A DNA stretch of 64,000 bases from assembly GCF_030412965.1 (NCBI RefSeq), contig NZ_JAUHJQ010000001.1, positions 832,060-896,059 on the forward strand, given 5' to 3'. Positions within the stretch are counted from its first letter, which is position 1, and every line of letters starts with the position of its first letter. Origin of the DNA: Nocardioides oceani. GTDB taxonomy: Bacteria > Actinomycetota > Actinomycetes > Propionibacteriales > Nocardioidaceae. A program made the position numbers and the translations under genes. The notes under the pieces are model-generated. The model was not told the origin of the DNA. It did not search any database and saw nothing but the letters and a program-made list of their open reading frames with translations. Positions 63,881 through 64,000 of the stretch are shown piece after piece.

Positions 63881-64000
63881 CTACTTGAGGAAGGCGGTGG
63901 AGATCCGGTCCTCGTTGAGCGTCACGCCGGACGCCGCGGGGTCGGTCTCGACGACGTACGCCTCGTCGCAGCTGAACTCGCCCTTCTCCGCAGGGAAGAC
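63881..64000 (-). CDS. ABC transporter substrate-binding protein, C-terminal 39 residues only
   Basis: The frame enters from the right edge and ends at TAG 63883-63881 with the residues DEAYVVETDPAASGVTLNED and ISTAFLK. Position upstream of a Liv-type permease and two ATPases, on the same strand, suggests the periplasmic-type binding protein of the transporter. The fragment is too short to confirm this by motif. Confidence 0.6.
   Translation of the reverse strand, partial: VFPAEKGEFSCDEAYVVETDPAASGVTLNEDRISTAFLK

Overview
The window reads as chromosomal DNA of a high-GC actinobacterium. Wobble positions are almost all G or C, GTG and TTG starts are common, and many genes begin 6-7 nt after a TANNNT -10 element, which implies leaderless mRNAs. 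Gene content points to a soil or hydrocarbon-using member of the Nocardioidaceae; that placement is inference. No rRNA, tRNA, CRISPR array, transposase, integrase or phage gene is seen. Nearly every base is in a gene and no gene-free stretch exceeds about 300 nt.

Layout. 1-7.0 kb: a methylcrotonyl-CoA-type carboxylase operon (leftward), the methionine genes metY-metX, and a TetR regulator whose promoter carries the same 18-bp operator as the carboxylase promoter. 7.0-19.5 kb: a SWIM-protein/SNF2-ATPase pair, a glutathione peroxidase, a DHA2 exporter, a RecQ-type helicase fused to a phosphoribosyltransferase domain, an MHS-family transporter and an M13 metalloprotease. 19.5-28.7 kb: a MOSC/quinone reductase/ComB operon, a VWA surface protein, a Ser/Thr kinase broken by a frameshift, an M15 peptidase lipoprotein and a TetR-MFS pair. 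28.8-41 kb: an AlkB-rubredoxin fusion with a 3Fe-4S ferredoxin, a DrrAB-type ABC exporter, polyphosphate glucokinase, malic enzyme, a TetR-MMPL pair and a second glutathione peroxidase. 40.5-45.8 kb: an Entner-Doudoroff operon zwf-edd-eda with a divergent ROK regulator. 45.9-52.4 kb: membrane proteins, including a membrane/DUF4185 fusion, DUF309, an aldo/keto reductase, an SDR and an enoyl-CoA hydratase. 52.4-58.1 kb: six tightly overlapping genes matching the mycobacterial igr/chs module that removes the last three carbons of the steroid side chain. 58.2-64 kb: a Liv-type ABC transporter operon (fused LivH-LivM, LivG, LivF) ending in a small membrane protein and an amidase.

Together the genes suggest a metabolism built on acyl-CoA catabolism (leucine or odd-chain acids, alkanes, steroids) and glucose use through polyphosphate glucokinase and the Entner-Doudoroff route.

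The least explained sequence is non-coding: two families of palindromic intergenic repeats, each present twice; very long hairpins between convergent genes (one with 34-bp arms); an inverted copy of the alkB ribosome-binding site and start codon; and an 11-bp tandem repeat that begins at a stop codon.
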